A stretch of 64,000 bases of DNA from Nilaparvata lugens (taxonomy: Eukaryota > Arthropoda > Insecta > Hemiptera > Delphacidae), in the NCBI RefSeq assembly GCF_014356525.2, contig NC_052512.1, forward strand, positions 2,483,114 to 2,547,113, written 5' to 3'. The notes below the pieces were generated by a model. It saw only the letters and a list, made by a program, of their open reading frames with translations. It searched no databases and had not been told where the DNA came from. Below are positions 54,381-64,000 of this stretch, in pieces (position 1 is the stretch's first letter; every line of letters starts with the position of its first letter). A program made the translations under genes and the position numbers.

Positions 54381-54742
54381 AGTCAGGTCGACGTTATAAT
54401 GGCAGTGGAGAAAGATAGGATAAAAACGTTGCCGATCCTCACTGGCATATCAATGCCTTCTTGACAGTAGCTGATACATGTTTATTAATGTAATATTAAT
54501 TGTTTATACTCGTTGAAAATAATCAATCATACTTTAAGAAATTATATTTTTCAATAATTTCATAATGAATTTTCATAATAAAGATGAAATATTTTGTTAA
54601 TTATTAATTCTACATTGTTAAAAGGTAATCTGGCAACAGAGCAAAGCTAGAAAGAGATACCGCTATCCGTTTTGTTGAATGATAGATAAGGACAGCAATA
54701 CCTTTGCTAATCAAACACTGCCATTATAACGTGGACCTCACT
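54381..54742. mobile_element. MITE family A, complete copy in opposite orientation
   Basis: Ends agtcaggtcgacgttataat and gccattataacgtggacctc act. The internal landmarks run in the opposite order to copy 3 (gatagcgctatc replaced by gataccgctatccg). Confidence 0.88.
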
Positions 54743-55203
54743 AGGTGTTGCTTGTCACTTATTTCGCCCGTCATTTTGTTTCCGGCAAACGAACAGGAGA
54801 GATAAGAGATAAATAGATAGAGAAAACAAGAGTGAGTCAAGAGTGGAGAGGGGGTTGAGGAGGAGAATGAACGGGTGTCTAGTCACCCCCACCACTCACA
54901 AACTCAAGCTTTGGCAAACGAGATCACAAGCACGTAGTATAATGAAAATCAAAATATCTCATCCCCGAGATTCATAATCTGACGTATAGCCAAACTGTAG
55001 AATATACACTCGACCTAGAAGATGGAGAAACCTCAAGGGTTTGAAAGGTGAAAGGGTAGGTTAGGAGGTTGGGCTTATTATTTAATAATTTTTTGAAAAT
55101 TATTGTAAAGCAGAAACAGAAAGCTTGCATGTCAGAAGCTCAGAACATGTTTGGCTATACGTCACCGTATGATTTTCAGGAATGCGATATTTTGCCTACC
55201 TAT
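54743..55203. other. No gene seen
   Basis: Purine-rich patch at 54790-54880 (gagagataagagataaatag, gagtggagaggggg). No element borders recognised. Confidence 0.4.
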
Positions 55204-55418
55204 AGTGAGGTCCACGTAATAATGGCAGTGGATGAAGATAGGAGAACAGCGTTGCCGATTCTCTGTCTCGATTAATTATATTTCTACATTGTCAAAAACA
55301 GATTTGGCATCATTGCGGAGCTAGAAAAGGATACTACTACATGATTTGTCGAATGATAGACAAGAATAGCAACACCAAAGTTATTCAAATACTGTCATTA
55401 TAACGTGGACCTCATACT
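55204..55418. mobile_element. MITE family A, internally deleted copy
   Basis: Both termini are present (agtgaggtccacgtaataat; gtcattataacgtggacctc), but about 150 bp are missing from the middle: the sequence jumps from gccgattctctgtctcg to attaattatatttctacatt. Confidence 0.85.
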
Positions 55419-55534
55419 ATAGTATAATATCCACTGAAAACAAACTACATAAAAGATGAACCAGCAATACAGTTGAAGCAACTGGAATCTATCAACTGAT
55501 TTGTATGTTTGGGAAGAATATTATTATACAGTCG

Positions 55535-55790
55535 ACTCTTGATAGTTCAAACATTCGATAATTCGAAACTCGATAATACAAAGTAAGTCCCTGGTCCCTT
55601 GAAATACTCTTGATATCCAGAAAAAAATGTATCAATGGATCAAATCAATGTATTTTGGTACTCTTGACAATACGAAGTGAAATACAGAGCCTATGTCGCG
55701 ACCACAACACGCGATAATTCGAAATTTCTAATATTAACTCGCAATAATTCAAACTTGAAGAAGGTAATTACTTTAAATAATACAATTATT
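55535..55790. mobile_element. pogo/Tigger-like MITE fragment
   Basis: acagtcgactcttgatagtt and repeated ttcgataattcgaa-type motifs (55555-55580, 55700-55750) resemble the termini of pogo/Tigger-type mariner relatives (cagt...tcgataattcgaa). Only the left end is clear. Confidence 0.5.
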
Positions 55791-55859
55791 CAAACTGGAT
55801 CATCCGAGGATTTTAAATGATCACCATTTCGTTGCGGGACAAGAATTGTCTTGGAAAAA

Positions 55860-56555
55860 GCTGGTTTAGCGCACTCACACAACTTTCCTTGCCATTATGA
55901 AGATATCCATTATACTCGAAGGTACATTATTATAATCATCTGTGAAATTCTCATGAACGTTCAAATTTAGTACCTATGAATTGCCTGGGATATAAAAGAA
56001 ACATGATACACAGTAATCAGAAAATAACATTTCATCAGTGGTCTCCAGCGCCAGAGTCGAGTTCTCGGAAATAAATTTAAAACTGATCAGCTGACGAGAC
56101 TAATTCTGCTATTATCTCTTCCAGTGAATAGAATAAACAGTTGGCTCTTTCATCAAGTTTGCATTTGAATGATCACATTTTCTCGAAATTCGAGCCTTTT
56201 TCAATTTAGGTGAAAATGTTACTGAACATTAATTGTAGAGATTTTTATGCTCAATCTTTTTTCCACTTGGAATTTTTCGTTTGAATTGCATCTGAAGCCT
56301 GATAATTGGAAATCTAAAATCAAACTTTGCATAGATGGGGCGGTGCTCCTGAAATTTTTACAGATATGGGACTTGTGGCTGTTGATAGAGCCTTTTAATG
56401 ACTGTTTTAGGTATAAAGATCAAAATCGTTGGAGCCGTTTTCGAGAAAATCGCGAAAAACCCTGTTTAGAAATATGGGTACCTAATTTTTTTTTTTTGGA
56501 AAGCGATACTTTCCTTACCTATGGTAAGTTAATAGGGCAAGGAAAGTAAAAAATG
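55860..56555 (-). mobile_element. Inverted copy of the 42580-43425 element
   Basis: Shares, in inverse order, acaactttccttgccattat, atgttactgaacattaat, aatctaaaatcaaactttgc, tagatggggcggtgctcctg and aatcgttggagccgttttcg, ending ggaaagcgatactttcctta. The GT run is absent. Confidence 0.75.
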
Positions 56556-56767
56556 CGAGCATTGACAAGAGAAGTTAATAATTTTTCTTTAGTAAGATTC
56601 GTACTATCAATCAATCAATAATTTTATTCAATTCAACACAGCAATATATATAAAAAAAATCAAAATCAAAAATAAATTTCTAATAAATTCGAAAACAGTG
56701 AGCATTAGTTGAATGAGAAGCGTTGATGCAACTTTTACATAATGTTGACAGCTTAAAGTGAATCTTC

Positions 56768-57010
56768 TCAAAGTATTTGGACTAGAGTTTCGTCTCGTTT
56801 TGTTTGTAGAATATTGTGGTGATTTACTGGTATCACTTTTTCGGGAGACTCTGTACAATAATTGGGAAATTTAGTTGCCCAGGATTTCTTCAATTCCAAC
56901 TTCCTAGCGTTTAGTTGCTGTTTATTCTTAATAATCATGTTGTTGACCAGTTCTCGTATCGTACACAGTATAGTGCAATCAAACTGCGCATTAGGAATAT
57001 AACTTTCACC
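56768..57010 (-). other. Unidentified 80-codon open frame
   Basis: A minus-strand frame between two stops (no ATG at the start; Met at codon 25) reading PNAQFDCTILCTIRELVNNM, LNARKLELKKSWATKFPNYC and HHNILQTKRDETLVQIL. Composition is protein-like (mixed charged and hydrophobic, few rare residues), unlike most AT-rich chance frames here. I do not recognise it. It could be an element remnant, a processed pseudogene, or an exon of an unknown gene. Confidence 0.3.
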
Positions 57011-57078
57011 TCAGTAAGCATGCTCTAATACACAACACACAGAGCACAGAAGTTGTAGTAATCCTCCATGGTCTTATA

Positions 57079-57917
57079 AGGCTCAACTCACACTACCTCC
57101 ACTCAAATCGTACGACTCCAGTCGAGGATACTCAAGTCTCTTGAACTTACGACTTTCTTGCTCATTGTTACTTACTACTTCAGTTTCATGCTACTCCATT
57201 TTCTTACCTTACTTTATTAAAAATATAAGATCTAATTCGTCACTACTTAGCATGAAACAAATTTAATTATGATTGTTATTAGGTATAAGGTATTATTGCC
57301 TTATCTATTTCTTATTATTGTCTTGTCTGAAATGATAAAACATCTCTTTCATCAAACATAACCTCACTTTCATTAAAAATGCACGGTACAATAGTGAGGT
57401 CCACGTTAATGGCAGTGTTTGATTAGCAATGGTATTGCTAGCATTCAACAAAGCAAATTGCACTACCTCTTTCTCACTTTGCTCTGTTGCCAGATTGTAT
57501 TTTAACAATGTATAATATAATAAATCAATTAACAAAACAATTCATCTTAATTATGAAAATTCATTATGAAGTTATTGAAACATACCATTTCTTGCTTAAT
57601 AACATATAATTGATTATTTAAAACGAGAATGAACAGTTAATATTACATCAATAAACCTGTATCACCTACCGTCTATAGAAGGCATTGACAAGACAGATGA
57701 TCGGCAATGATGATCTCCTATCTTTCTTCACTGCCATTATAACAACACAAGTCAAGGCACTACCAACATGTCGAGTCGCCGCTCGACTCAGTCTCACAGT
57801 CGTGAGGTCGCGGAGATTAGAATTGACTGGTCTGAGTGTCACCATTTGAAAATACATGCTGCGTCTCTCCTCCGCAGTCTCTTCTCGACTTGAGTCGCGT
57901 AAGTGTGAGTTGAGCCT
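57079..57917. mobile_element. MITE family B, copy split by MITE A
   Basis: Ends aggctcaactcacactacc and gtgtgagttgagcct lie between TA dinucleotides (57077-57078 and 57918-57919). The sequence is collinear with 25776-26251 up to aaaatgcacggtaca, is interrupted by family A DNA at 57393-57743, then resumes (acaagtcaaggcac). Confidence 0.85.
57393..57743. mobile_element. MITE family A nested in MITE B
   Basis: Left end agtgaggtccacgttaatgg is intact apart from a 3-nt loss. The right end stops at gccattataac, lacking the last 12 bases, so the copy lost its terminus after insertion. Confidence 0.85.
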
Positions 57918-58295
57918 TATGTTACCTGTAGGACTATGGTCTATGCAGCAGTAAACTAGAATTCGCAAGAATTCTTTCGAGAATTTTGATAAAACTGTAT
58001 TGTCTCAAGGTTTGAATTTTGTTTTGATGTTCTTCCTCTTCTTCACCTCTAAAAGAAGTTATTCAGGAGACGGAAGATCCAATATTCTCGGTTATCTTCT
58101 TTTTCTTTCTTTTTTTTCATCTCCTTCAATTCGAGCTTTAATTTATGATATAAATGTAGATTATATTGAAATACGCCAATGATATTGATTTTATTTTATA
58201 CTTCTGTTTTAGAATAATTATGTAATTAAATAATAATTGTCTTTTCGATCTCAGAATGTTATAGTTTTTTCAAAGTTTGGAATTTTCTGAATATT

Positions 58296-58297
<2 letters not shown>
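57918..58297. other. No gene seen
   Basis: AT-rich; the 60-codon frame at 58000-58182 has no motif. Confidence 0.4.

Positions 58298-58377
<80 letters not shown>
58298..58377. repeat. (CAT)n microsatellite, tail of a LINE fragment
   Basis: About 26 perfect units. On the minus strand it is (ATG)n following the end of the LINE fragment. The poly-His and poly-Asp frames across it are not genes. Confidence 0.95.
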
Positions 58378-58640
58378 GTGGCGCTACAACCCGCTACAGG
58401 TCTTGGCCTACTCCAGTATTCGCCTCCATTCGTCTCTGTCTTCCGCCCTCGCTTTCCAACCTCTGGCTTCAATCACTTGTGCGTCCTTGTCAACACCGTC
58501 CATCCAGCGCAGTCTCGGCCTTCCTGGTCTTCGCCTCCCTTCCATCCTGTACAGCATGAGTCTCCTTGGTGGGTATGTCTCATCTGCCCGAATAAGGTGG
58601 CCAGCCCATCGCAGTCTACCAATTTTGATCATTTTGACCT
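58378..58640 (-). pseudogene. Non-LTR retrotransposon C-terminal fragment
   Basis: Minus strand: IGRLRWAGHLIRADETYPPR, then GRRRPGRPRLRWMDGVDKDA, WKARAEDRDEWRRILE and, after a shift, CSAT before the ATG tail. Same family layout as 7200 and 45357. Relatively GC-rich and little decayed. Confidence 0.78.
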
Positions 58641-60190
58641 GAATATTTTAGATTGATTTAATTCAATTTAGAAGTATTTTTTCAATTTAAAAATGATTTT
58701 TGTGTGTTTTGAATTGTAAATTGAGTGTGTAACTGAAGAATGTTGAAGTGACACATAACCTAGTGCTACATTTGGACTGTTCTATAAATTAGAATTGGAA
58801 CAGTTTTGGACGTACGTCTGTGGTATTTTTCTGTAAGTTGTGTAATTCTGAATGATTAAATAAATAAATAAGAAATAATTCAAACAACTAGTAGTTCTGT
58901 GAACAGTGGACCTCGAGCAGTTATAAACAGGTTTGATGGTCGATATGCCAACCCAATTAGCCAATCGGAGAAAATTAAGTCGTGTAGTGTCGGCTCGAAA
59001 TCGTCAGGTGTGAACACGGCCAATGACTGATTGAGTTGACGTATTGACAATGCCAATCATCTGTTGAAAGCAGAATCTGAAAGCAGTATTCAGTTGTAAT
59101 CACCATACGCTAATTTCCTGCATACTTCATTACGTTTGATGATTTCAAGACTTATTTTTTTCTTAAAAATTTATTCCAATTATGATAGACCTACTTTAAT
59201 ATTTCATTAGATTGAAAAAATGATTAAATTACTATGTTTTCCATTATCATAGTATGTCAATAATTAAAATCTGATTTGTATTCCATATTATTATGAATTC
59301 AATCTTGTTCTTGAACTATAGACAATGGCGGCGAATCACGTATAAATCCTATGTTTAGTAACAGATTATGCATACAGTAATATTAATTCTTCTCCTTTCA
59401 TAATATTATTATCCTTAAAAATCAAAATTTCAAAAAAACTTTACACAAAAATCGACACGCAATTCAAAAAGGAACATTCCTTTCAAATACCATAGAAAAG
59501 CTCGGTCGATTATGTGAATGAACATTAATAAGATAAATCAATAATTGAACAGGAGTTAGCGAGTTCCTACTTTTGACTCAAGGCCAAAATCGTTGTCCAT
59601 CTGTTTGTATGTTCTACATTAACTTACGTAAGCTATCAACCAGCTTCAAATTTTGAACATATATTCTTCGAACTTTTTTAGCGTAGGAAATACAAGAATG
59701 ACGCATCATCACATCAGAACTACCGAACAGATTAATTTGAAATTTTGCAAGATTATTCTTCTTAGTTTACCGAGGCCAATTCCAGATTACTGAAGTTTCC
59801 AGTTTGTTATACTTAGTTGAGAGTGGTCATAGATAAAATGGTGTAACGGTTTCGATTCAACAGAAACTGAATGTATGCAGTACTCAGGAGAATTAGAAAT
59901 AAATTCATTTCTCAACCATTCAAAGTATTCCTAAATTCATATTTTATATGTCTTTAAGATCTTTTATACTTTTTTCATCAGTTCTGAATTGGGGAATATC
60001 GTGATTTTGATAAGATTATCAGTCAGATCACCGCCTGCAATGAACGTTGAAAAAGAGGCGCGTATGACGGACGTACGCCTTGGTTGAAAAACTATCAGAG
60101 GCCAGAAATAACTCCAGGAAAATCATAAACATTTCATCGAGAAAAATCTACATCGGTTTCTGTGTATTATGAATATCGTGAACATTGCTA
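58641..60190. other. Gene-free, with dispersed repeat pieces
   Basis: 58885-58912 is an inverted end of the gatacttgtgg repeat. 59390-59490 and 59550-59705 match 7795-7870 and 27648-27790. No exon of the missing ELL 5' end was found here. Confidence 0.45.
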
Positions 60191-60399
60191 AGGCTAGGCG
60201 CACACCATTTAGTCAAGACAAGACAAGACATGATCAGACACGTTCAGTCACAATACTTCACATAGCTGCTTGTGACGCAACTCACTCTGATTAGTCATTG
60301 CAATTAGACATGTCTTCATAAGTAACTATGTGAAGTATTGTGACTGAACGTGTCTGATCATGTCTTGTCTAGTCTTGACTAAATGGTGTGCGCCTAGCT
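60191..60399. mobile_element. Hairpin MITE, TIR aggctaggcgcacacc
   Basis: aggctaggcgcacaccattt at the left, aaatggtgtgcgcctagctt at the right, with pairing continuing through tcagacacgttcagtcacaa / ttgtgactgaacgtgtctga and acttcacatag / ctatgtgaagt. About 85 bp per arm, nearly perfect. Confidence 0.85.
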
Positions 60400-60461
60400 T
60401 AATGGAATGAATTGACGACATCGCCATATTAGTCAGTCTAACAGACATCACATTAATTAAT

Positions 60462-60824
60462 AGTGAGGTCCACGTTATAATGGCAGTGTTTGATTAGCAA
60501 TGGTATTGCTATCATTCAACAAAGCGGATAGCGCTATCTCTTTCTCACTTTGCTCTGTGCCAAATCGTCTTTTAACATTGTGGAATCAATTATTAATAAA
60601 CAAAATATTAAATCTTAATTATGTAAATTCATTATGAAATCAATAAAAAATATAATTCATTGCTTGATGAAATATAATTGATAATTATAAACTAGAATGA
60701 ACAGTTAATATTACATCAATGAACCTGTATCAGCTACCGTCTATGGAAGGCATTGGACAAGACAGAGGTTTGACAACGTTTTTCTCCTATCTTTCTCCAC
60801 TGCCATTATAACGTGGACCTCACT
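60462..60824. mobile_element. MITE family A, complete copy
   Basis: agtgaggtccacgttataat ... gccattataacgtggacctc act, with all internal landmarks. It is very similar to the copy at 34575-34953. Confidence 0.9.
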
Positions 60825-60924
60825 AAAGAAAGATATAGTTTGGAGGAGTTAAGGATCATCTGCTGGAGTTGTACAATGTTTGCAAAAATGTTGCTCCTTT
60901 CACCATTCAACTCCCTCCTACCCC

Positions 60925-61210
60925 TCTCCACACGGACATACACAAGTAGCGCCCAGCGGTCAAATGGGAGTGATACATGGCTCCCTTAAACAAGTACACT
61001 GTCCACGTAGTGACGTCATCACTGCCAGTCCCATTATTTGTCCCGCTCCCACTTTCTCACTGCCGAAGAGATAACGGTATATATGCTTTTCGATAACCAT
61101 AGGCTGTATAACAACCATTCCTCCCTATTCGCCTTATCCGTTCAACCTAGACCTCCTGCTAAATTATCAAGAAATAAGGCCAGCAGGCTTGCTTCGCTCG
61201 CCTGTATTTT
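60925..61210. repeat. Outer arm shared with 63715-63865 in inverse order
   Basis: acatacacaagtagcgccca, gcggtcaaatgggagtgata and catggctccc match, inverted, tatgggagccaagtatcact and cctatttgaccgctgggcgc at 63791-63832. aggcttgcttcgctcgcctg (61188) likewise matches the inverse of aggcgagcgatgcgagcctg (63716). Short arms far apart; they may be the ends of an older element enclosing 61711-63388. Confidence 0.55.
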
Positions 61211-61284
61211 TCATAAGTACTTTAAGGCTTGATTGAATCGGCGGTTGATTTGAACTGTGCACCCTTCGGTTGCATAAAAAGGAA

Positions 61285-61530
61285 TAAAAAATGAAGTGAT
61301 AAAGAAGATATCATGATAACTTTTGTAAGACTAGTTCTTTCTGTAATTTTCTAAAAAAAGATGAAGGAGTACAATTTTTTCCCTTTTTTATAAAAATGAA
61401 TAGAAAATGGAGTGATAAAACACCATGATTAAGAAGATATCATGATAGTTTTTGTAATGGAGTCTAGTTCTTTCTGTAATTTTCTAAAAAAATATATGAA
61501 GGAGTGAGACAATTTTTTTGAACAACGAAC
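61285..61530. repeat. Direct repeat of about 120 bp
   Basis: gataaagaagatatcatgat ... tagttctttctgtaattttc at 61297-61370 recurs as gattaagaagatatcatgat ... tagttctttctgtaattttc at 61428-61488, each followed by an atgaaggagt and a T-run. The second copy has small insertions. Confidence 0.8.
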
Positions 61531-61710
61531 TCAATCTGCATAATGGTTCAAATTAATAATTTTTTTCACATTATCTCTGTCATAAAGACAAATGTAATGA
61601 AAAATCTAAACATTAGAATGAATGATAGAGACAATATGTTGCTTAAACGAATTTGACAGTGATCATTCATTGAAGATGATTCTTAATGAATGATTGATCG
61701 TACACTAATA

Positions 61711-63388
61711 GTTCTAGCCCAATCTTCTATTATCAATTCGAATGGAATTACAGGTTAGAAATCTGTATCTCATCAAGTACGCTAATACGTTGTCATAATA
61801 AAACGTATTGTAGTGTTTTGCTTGAAGCATCCTTAGGATACTGTAGTGAATTTGAATTTCGCTCCTTCAGTCGGGGAACGTAATGTCGGCTGCTGAGAGC
61901 GAAATGGCATCACTCGTGATGACGTCACGGACGTTCACTTTGTTACGTTCAATCTGTGAGTGGCCAAACACATTCTGACCGCTGGGCGCAATCGGCAGAT
62001 TCCCCTCCACACACCTAGTTCACTTTCCATAACCACCACAAGTGCATTGGCAAACAATAAGGAATCTGTGTCACATTCAAACGTCTCACTTTCTCCCACT
62101 CACACTCTCTCTCTCTCGCACGCACTTCTCTTCCTCCTTCTTGCAATTTTTCACTAACCCCACACCTACCGTTAAATTATACTTTAGTGACAAATATTAA
62201 ACAGTTCCAAACTTTTCACCAATGATATTGATAATTATAATACGAAAATCCTATATATATATAATCTATTTATATATTTGAAGTGACGATAATTAGCAGA
62301 AGAAGAAAATGAAATACGAATAAACGACTGCACTGGAGATAGAACCATAGAAATGAAAAGGGTTGGAGAAATAAGAAGAATTTGCCTTTCTATATTTATT
62401 GTACCATTCCTGTCCTTGATATCTTGTACTTTTTATGTGATTTGAACCACATAATCAGCTTTTAAATATATTTTATTTATTTATTTTCTTTACATACAAA
62501 GACTGGCAGAAATCCAAACAGTTTTCTTATTTATACTGTATTGTAAAATATTTTTATTTTGCATTAAATTTCCATAGAACAAGAATATATCAAACAAAAA
62601 TTTGTAGTACACGGGAGGACAACGTTTTGGAAAGGACTAGTAAGGTTGAAAAAATGGAAGCGGAGGAAGAGAAAGAATATAAGAAAGAGAAAACAGAAGC
62701 AGAGAGAAGGAGAACATTTAATAAAAAGGGGAAACAGAAAAACGAAAAGAAATCGCAGAAAAAGGAGAACGAGGAGAAAAAGAAGAAAAGAAGGAAGAAA
62801 ATTACGAAGAAGAATAAGAAGAGAATAATATTAGCAAATTTGATAATACTCTAATGACTCATTCATCTTGATTCATTATGTTTATTAGTTGTAGTTTGAC
62901 AATAAACATCCTGTTTCAATTTGAGTGGTGGAGGAATAGGACGAGGAGGAGGAGGTGGATGAGGAGGAGGATGAGGGGAAGGAGGAGCGGAGAAAAAGGA
63001 GGTGAACAGTACTGAATAAAGGAGAAGACAAATAAAAGAACGAACAACAGGAAGCCAGTTGTTCTGTGTTTCGAACTACAAGTGAAAGGGAAGCCTGTTA
63101 TGGCAGAACTGTGGAGGGGAATCTGCCGACTGCGCCCAGCGGCCAGAATATGTTTGGCCACTCACATATTGAACGGAACAAAGTGAACGTCCGTGACGTC
63201 ATCACGAATGACGTCATTTCGCTCTCACTAGCAGCTAACATTAGGTTCCTCGACTGAAGGAGCGAAATTCTCACTACAGTATCCTAAGGAAGCTTCAAGC
63301 AAAACACTACTGTATTAAAACATTAATGAAATACAGATTTCCATCTTATAATTCCATTCTTATTGATATTAGAAGATTGGGCTAGAAC
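61711..63388. mobile_element. Long-TIR element (arms about 280-300 bp), no transposase
   Basis: Left arm 61711-62010 and right arm 63112-63388 are inverted: gttctagcccaatcttctat against agaagattgggctagaacc; gtgttttgcttgaagcatcc against gaagcttcaagcaaaacact; ccgctgggcgcaatcggcag against ctgccgactgcgcccagcgg. The arms carry TGACGTCA palindromes. The interior has a CT-rich patch (62098-62140), a polypurine tract and GGA repeats, but no transposase. MuDR-like or other long-TIR non-autonomous elements look like this; superfamily not determined. Confidence 0.8.
62640..62835 (+). repeat. 190-bp polypurine tract
   Basis: Almost entirely A and G on the plus strand (aaggagaacgaggagaaaaa, gaaaagaaggaagaaaatta). 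The Lys/Glu/Arg-only frame at 62627-62854 follows from this and is not evidence of a gene. A second purine block (aggaggaggtggatgaggag) is at 62940-63000. Confidence 0.85.
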
Positions 63389-64000
63389 CAAAAAGGATAT
63401 TGTAATTAATAACTCATAAATGATTATGAATATTTCATTTTTTATTGTGATAAAAAGCGTATTTCATTGTAATTAGGGAATCAAATCTTTACATAATTAA
63501 AAATCAATGTAGAATTTTTTCAACTTCATTCAATTTCTCACAGAATTTTCCGACTTTCGATGTTATTTTTAAATGATTGAGAAAAAATGAGTAGCCCCTA
63601 CCAAGATACCAAGAAAGTGGATATTGAAGATAGCTTATCAAACAAATACCTCATAAATAAGAAGTTGGTGGTAGTTGAACGAGCGTTTGCTCACTCAAAT
63701 TAAAATTGAATTTTAGGCGAGCGATGCGAGCCTGCCACAAAGTATCTATATATAAGACTGTGTAATGACCCCGTAAACAATGAACTTGTGTATGGGAGCC
63801 AAGTATCACTCCTATTTGACCGCTGGGCGCAATAGGTGTATGTCTTGATGAGGAAGTGTTGTGTAGTGTGGAGGAAGGAGAGAGCCGAGACAAGTAAGAG
63901 ACAAACAAGGACAGAGAGGGAGCGAAACTCGATAATGCACCAGTGAAAGGTGCAATGGAATGGATGGTGGAGGGGCGGATGCTGAATGACCTTCCAAACG
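63389..64000. other. Right edge of the window, no gene
   Basis: AT-rich to 63710, then the outer arm (63715-63865) and a purine-rich patch (63850-63930). Frames on the minus strand are Ser/Pro/Leu-rich translations of the purine strand's complement. The missing ELL 5' exon is not here. Confidence 0.45.

Noticed and set aside
58251..58642. Poly-Asp, poly-His and related frames
   Set aside because: They are translations of the (CAT)n run and of the reverse of the LINE fragment.
62627..62854. Lys/Glu/Arg-rich 75-residue frame
   Set aside because: It lies wholly in a polypurine tract; any frame there would be charged, and no flanking gene structure exists.
52725..64000. Search for the first ELL exon (KLTDSA-type block)
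   Set aside because: No minus-strand frame in this interval fits; the exon is assumed to be beyond the window.

Overview
The window is AT-rich eukaryotic DNA with split genes, GT-AG introns of several kb and a very dense, nested load of transposons. The coding fragments (an ELL elongation factor, a pickpocket-type DEG/ENaC channel exon) and the repeat types (hAT, PIF/Harbinger, Helitron, Penelope-like, jockey-type and other non-LTR elements with GAT tails, many MITEs) point to an insect. A hemipteran such as a planthopper is my best guess from repeat style, but nothing in the sequence proves the species.

Main gene. The minus strand carries most of one gene, ELL (Su(Tpl) in Drosophila), an RNA polymerase II elongation factor. 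I recovered eight coding exons by matching conserved blocks and requiring consistent splice sites and phases: 52724-52600, 49505-49389, 44291-44085, 39635-39408, 36849-36562, 34076-33801, 28857-28686 and 26572-26411. They join in frame to 1575 nt (524 residues plus stop). The N-terminal exon or exons were not found between 52725 and 64000 and probably lie beyond the window, so the first intron exceeds 11 kb. The other identifiable host gene is the last coding exon of a DEG/ENaC channel on the plus strand at 8696-8913; its upstream exons were not found.

Layout. 1-140: 20-bp tandem repeat. 234-3100: hAT element with an intact 665-residue BED/hAT transposase but no visible 3' end. 3100-8700: intergenic, fold-back repeats, MITEs and a LINE scrap. 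8696-8913: channel exon. 8914-26410: mostly gene-free, with MITEs, a Helitron, a 26/27-bp minisatellite and long plain AT-rich stretches. 26411-52724: ELL exons with introns full of elements: two Penelope-like copies, a PIF/Harbinger element nested inside and outside other elements, LINE remnants, a tandem duplication, and a fold-back element with tandem-repeat arms. 52725-64000: first ELL intron or upstream DNA, with MITEs, a Helitron with a remnant Rep start, and a 1.7-kb long-TIR element carrying CRE palindromes.

Most notable: (1) Penelope-type terminal repeats carry a hammerhead-ribozyme-like core in which the C3-G8 pair is replaced by U3-A8, in two different repeat families; (2) the acceptor side of the last ELL exon is tandemly duplicated, giving a second potential 3' splice site that reads into an early stop; (3) a Foldback-like element whose arms are arrays of about ten 21-bp units; (4) elements nested three levels deep in an ELL intron. 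I did not see a clearly new protein-coding system.
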